A stretch of 9,498 nt of DNA. It comes from JAFGBH01 sp964430915. Lineage in GTDB: Bacteria; Desulfobacterota; Syntrophia; Syntrophales; UBA2210. Both the position numbers and the translations under genes were made by a program. Positions 7,420 to 9,498 of this stretch are shown here, piece after piece; the stretch's first letter is position 1; each line of letters opens with the position of its first letter. Location: positions 1 through 9,498 of the forward strand of contig CAYSHT010000087.1 in NCBI GenBank assembly GCA_964430915.1, given 5' to 3'. Below the pieces are notes generated by a model that searched no databases, was not told the origin of the DNA, and worked only from the letters and a program-made list of their open reading frames with translations.

Positions 7420-7496
7420 TTCCCCACAACGTGTTGCGGGGAGCTTCAATTGAACAGCGAGCGCATTCCCCGCAACTTGTTGCGGGGAGCTTCAAT
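7420..7496. repeat. Palindromic intergenic repeat, tandem copies B1 and B2
   Basis: Two 31-base units, 7420-7450 and 7466-7496, differ at only two positions and start 46 nt apart. Each is a hairpin followed by GGGGAGCTTCAAT. In B2 the stem is perfect: CCCCGCAA pairs with TTGCGGGG around CTTG. A second, outer pairing joins ATTGAA at 7448-7453 with TTCAAT at 7491-7496. B1 has one A/C mismatch in the stem. The stretch joining B1 and B2 (7448-7465) is the left module of copies A and C. The unit ends about 30 nt before the start of the oxidoreductase gene. Confidence 0.85.
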
Positions 7497-7528
7497 ATCG
7501 ATTTTTTGCGAGTCCATCAGAGTTGACA

Positions 7529-9439
7529 GTGAAAAAAATCTCCGTATGTCAGTATGACTGTACCGATGCCTGCTCCGTATGGTTGGAAGATGATGGGACG
7601 GGTAATCCCAGCATCAGAGGGAATCCTGACCATCCTATAACGCAGGGTTTCACCTGTGGAAAGGTGAAGAAATTCGCCGAAAGGCTTAAGAGTCCCGACC
7701 GCATTACAACCCCCATGGTGCGGAGAGGCAATAGCTGGCACTCTGTAGGATGGCAAGAAGCCCTCGATCTCTGTGCCGAAAAAATCCAGAACTGTCGAGA
7801 CAATCCCTTGTCGATTTTGCATCTGCCCGGAAATGGCTCGATCGGCGTCATGCGTCGTGCCACCGATCTCTTTTTCTCGAAGTTAGGGGCGAGCACGACC
7901 CGCGGTTCTGTCTGCGACTCGGCGGGGATTGAGGCCTGTATTTCCGATTTCGGTTCCCTCGATAGCAACGATGTGAGCGATATTGTACATGCGAGAAAAA
8001 TCGTGAACTGGGGGAAGGATCTCTCCCGTTCCTCCATACATACGGCCTCTTTTGTGAGAGCTGCACGCAAAAAGGGTGCACAGGTTCTGACGATATCGCC
8101 TGGTGGTGACGGGAACCGTCCCTTTTCCGATATCGTTATACGGATACGGCCGGGGACCGACAGATTTCTCGCCGCCGCCGTAATACGGCTCTTTATAGAA
8201 AGGGAAAAAATTGAGAGCGATATCATAGGTACAAGCGAGGGGTGGCCTCACTTTCGGGACCTGATAGCAGGAAATTCCGTGGATGAACTGTCTTCGGCCT
8301 GCGGTTGTGCAGTGGATGAAATCGAGACTCTTTATGATTTCTATTCGAAAGAAGATTCTGTCGCAACCCTTCTGGGATGGGGCCTTCAACGGTATCGCTA
8401 TGGCGGTGAAAACGTAAGGTTTATCAATGCGCTTGCCATGATCTCGGGAAATATCGGCAGGTCAGGCGGGGGAAGCTACTATAACATTTCTTCTCTCAGG
8501 AATCTTAACATTGAATGGTCGAGAGAACCCGGTGAAGAGGAGCGGAGACGCTTTCCCGAGCCCCTGATCGGTAAAAGTATTATAGAGGCCACGGATCCTC
8601 CCATCAGAATGATATGGGTCAATGGATTCAATGTGGTCAATCAGGCGCCCGATTCTCTCGCCATAATCAAGGCCTTTGATACGGTCGATTGCAAGATTGT
8701 TGTCGATGCATTCATGACCGATACGGCAGAGTTGGCAGATATATTTCTTCCCTGCCTGCTTCCCTTTGAGAAGGAGGATATCGTCGGTTCTTTCATGCAT
8801 AACTATGTTCACTATGCGATGCCGCTTTTTGAACCTCCCGCCGAGGCGAAAGATGATTTCTCTATCCTATCCGAGCTGGGCATGAGATTATATCCCGCCG
8901 TTTCTCTGCCCGAAAGGGAGGATATTCTAAGAATGTCGCTCGATTCGCCCTATCTTGACCTGTCTTTCGAGGACCTGAGGGAAAGGGGATTCGTAAGGGC
9001 CGAAAGACCCTTTATCGCCTACGAGGGGATGAGATTCGATCATGCCGATGAGAAGTATCATTTCCCGGAAGTAATTCATGGAGATGAAGCGTTACCACCG
9101 GAATTTCCCCTGCGACTCCTTAGTCTTCTCAGACGAGGGGCAATCCACTCCCAGATCGCCCCGGAAAACCAGAAGGGATTACCCGCGATCTGGATCGCAG
9201 CCGACAACCCTCTTTTTAGGGGTCTTGACCGTGGAAAAGACATTTTTCTCGTTTCACCCCTGGGGAGGCTGAGGGTCGATCTCAAGACCCTTCCCGATCT
9301 TCATCACGAGGTGGTGATTTACCGCCGGGGCGACTGGATGAAGCATGGCGGGGGGATAAATCGGCTTGTTGAGGCCCACCTTACCGATATGGGGGAAAAT
9401 TCATCATACTATAGCCAGAAGGTACGTCTGGAGAATTGA
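7529..9439 (+). CDS. Molybdopterin-dependent oxidoreductase with 4Fe-4S cluster (formate dehydrogenase/DMSO reductase superfamily)
   Basis: This is a soluble 636-residue enzyme from GTG 7529; TTG 7523 is an alternative start two codons earlier. The N-terminus has the 4Fe-4S motif C7-x3-C11-x3-C15 and C44 (GFTCGK). The molybdopterin domain has TRGSVCDSAG, where C129 is the probable Mo ligand and is encoded by TGC, not by a selenocysteine TGA. It also has VNWGKDLSRS, LLGWGLQRYRYGG, ISGNIGRSGGGSYYN and WVNGFNVVNQAPD. The C-terminal dinucleotide-binding domain is present (HSQIAPENQKG, YRRGDWMKHGGGINRL). There is no Tat signal, no iron-sulfur partner subunit and no membrane anchor gene beside it, so it is probably cytoplasmic with an unknown electron partner. 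The substrate cannot be assigned; many anaerobic relatives are annotated simply as molybdopterin oxidoreductase. The gene is bracketed by intergenic repeats, and its stop codon is part of copy C. The weak CAGAG upstream is the only candidate ribosome binding site. Confidence 0.9.
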   Translation: MKKISVCQYDCTDACSVWLEDDGTGNPSIRGNPDHPITQGFTCGKVKKFAERLKSPDRITTPMVRRGNSWHSVGWQEALDLCAEKIQNCRDNPLSILHLPGNGSIGVMRRATDLFFSKLGASTTRGSVCDSAGIEACISDFGSLDSNDVSDIVHARKIVNWGKDLSRSSIHTASFVRAARKKGAQVLTISPGGDGNRPFSDIVIRIRPGTDRFLAAAVIRLFIEREKIESDIIGTSEGWPHFRDLIAGNSVDELSSACGCAVDEIETLYDFYSKEDSVATLLGWGLQRYRYGGENVRFINALAMISGNIGRSGGGSYYNISSLRNLNIEWSREPGEEERRRFPEPLIGKSIIEATDPPIRMIWVNGFNVVNQAPDSLAIIKAFDTVDCKIVVDAFMTDTAELADIFLPCLLPFEKEDIVGSFMHNYVHYAMPLFEPPAEAKDDFSILSELGMRLYPAVSLPEREDILRMSLDSPYLDLSFEDLRERGFVRAERPFIAYEGMRFDHADEKYHFPEVIHGDEALPPEFPLRLLSLLRRGAIHSQIAPENQKGLPAIWIAADNPLFRGLDRGKDIFLVSPLGRLRVDLKTLPDLHHEVVIYRRGDWMKHGGGINRLVEAHLTDMGENSSYYSQKVRLEN

Positions 9440-9492
9440 ACTGGGAAGCGAGCGCATTCCCCGCTTTATGCGGCGGGGTTAGCGAGCGAATA
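9434..9492. repeat. Palindromic intergenic repeat, copy C
   Basis: This copy has the same architecture as copy A: AATTGAAC, then AGCGAGCGCATT, a hairpin with perfect CCCCGC / GCGGGG arms, and TTAGCGAGCGAATA. It differs by a short insertion (TGGGA in place of nothing) after AATTGAAC and by the loop. The orientation matches copy A. The oxidoreductase TGA (9437-9439) lies within the left end of the unit. The hairpin could also serve as a 3' end stabiliser or weak terminator for that gene. Confidence 0.8.
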
Positions 9493-9498
9493 AAAAAA

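Noticed and set aside
7264..7449. A 61-residue minus-strand open frame in the spacer.
   Set aside because: Most of it lies in the palindromic repeat units, with no ribosome binding site and no recognisable domain.
7336..7496. Repeats as a CRISPR array.
   Set aside because: The units are internally palindromic and unequal, have no regular unique spacers, and a further copy lies 2 kb away.

Overview
This window looks like a fragment of a strictly anaerobic bacterium that uses selenium and molybdenum. Gene content and the style of the intergenic repeats suggest a Desulfobacterota/Syntrophales-like lineage, but that placement is an inference without any marker gene. Two runs of exactly 100 N (2930-3029 and 5015-5114) show that this is a scaffolded draft assembly, probably from a metagenome. 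Both gaps fall inside genes.

Left block (1-3376). The minus strand carries selD, selenophosphate synthetase, which runs off the left edge. Its catalytic cysteine codon is an in-frame TGA at 999-1001, so SelD is itself a selenoprotein, and an ordinary ORF caller would miss the gene. A short hairpin just after the TGA fits a bacterial SECIS element. Divergent from selD is a LysR-type regulator of the kind found next to selenium genes. The 131-bp region between them holds a good sigma-70-type promoter for selD, whose -35 hexamer sits between the arms of a perfect inverted repeat. The lysR gene overlaps the start of a threonine synthase gene (thrC) that is interrupted by the first gap.

Middle block (3396-7161, minus strand). 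Reading in the direction of transcription, nicotinamidase (pncA) and nicotinate phosphoribosyltransferase (pncB) are separated by 5 nt and form a two-step NAD salvage operon. They are followed by an extracytoplasmic solute-binding lipoprotein of the peptide/nickel (SBP_5) family with no permease or ATPase genes beside it. Its signal peptide start is lost in the second gap. It converges on thrC across a 19-nt spacer with a shared hairpin.

Right block (7162-9498). The roughly 360-bp spacer contains the pncA promoter and a cluster of GC-rich palindromic repeats. Next comes a complete stand-alone molybdopterin/4Fe-4S oxidoreductase on the plus strand. Its stop codon lies inside another copy of the same repeat family, so this gene is bracketed by the repeats.

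The clearest biological story is a self-regulating selenium module: Sec-containing SelD, its LysR partner, and a shared operator-promoter. The NAD salvage operon and the Mo enzyme are probably separate transcription units. No tRNA, rRNA, CRISPR array, phage or transposase gene was seen.
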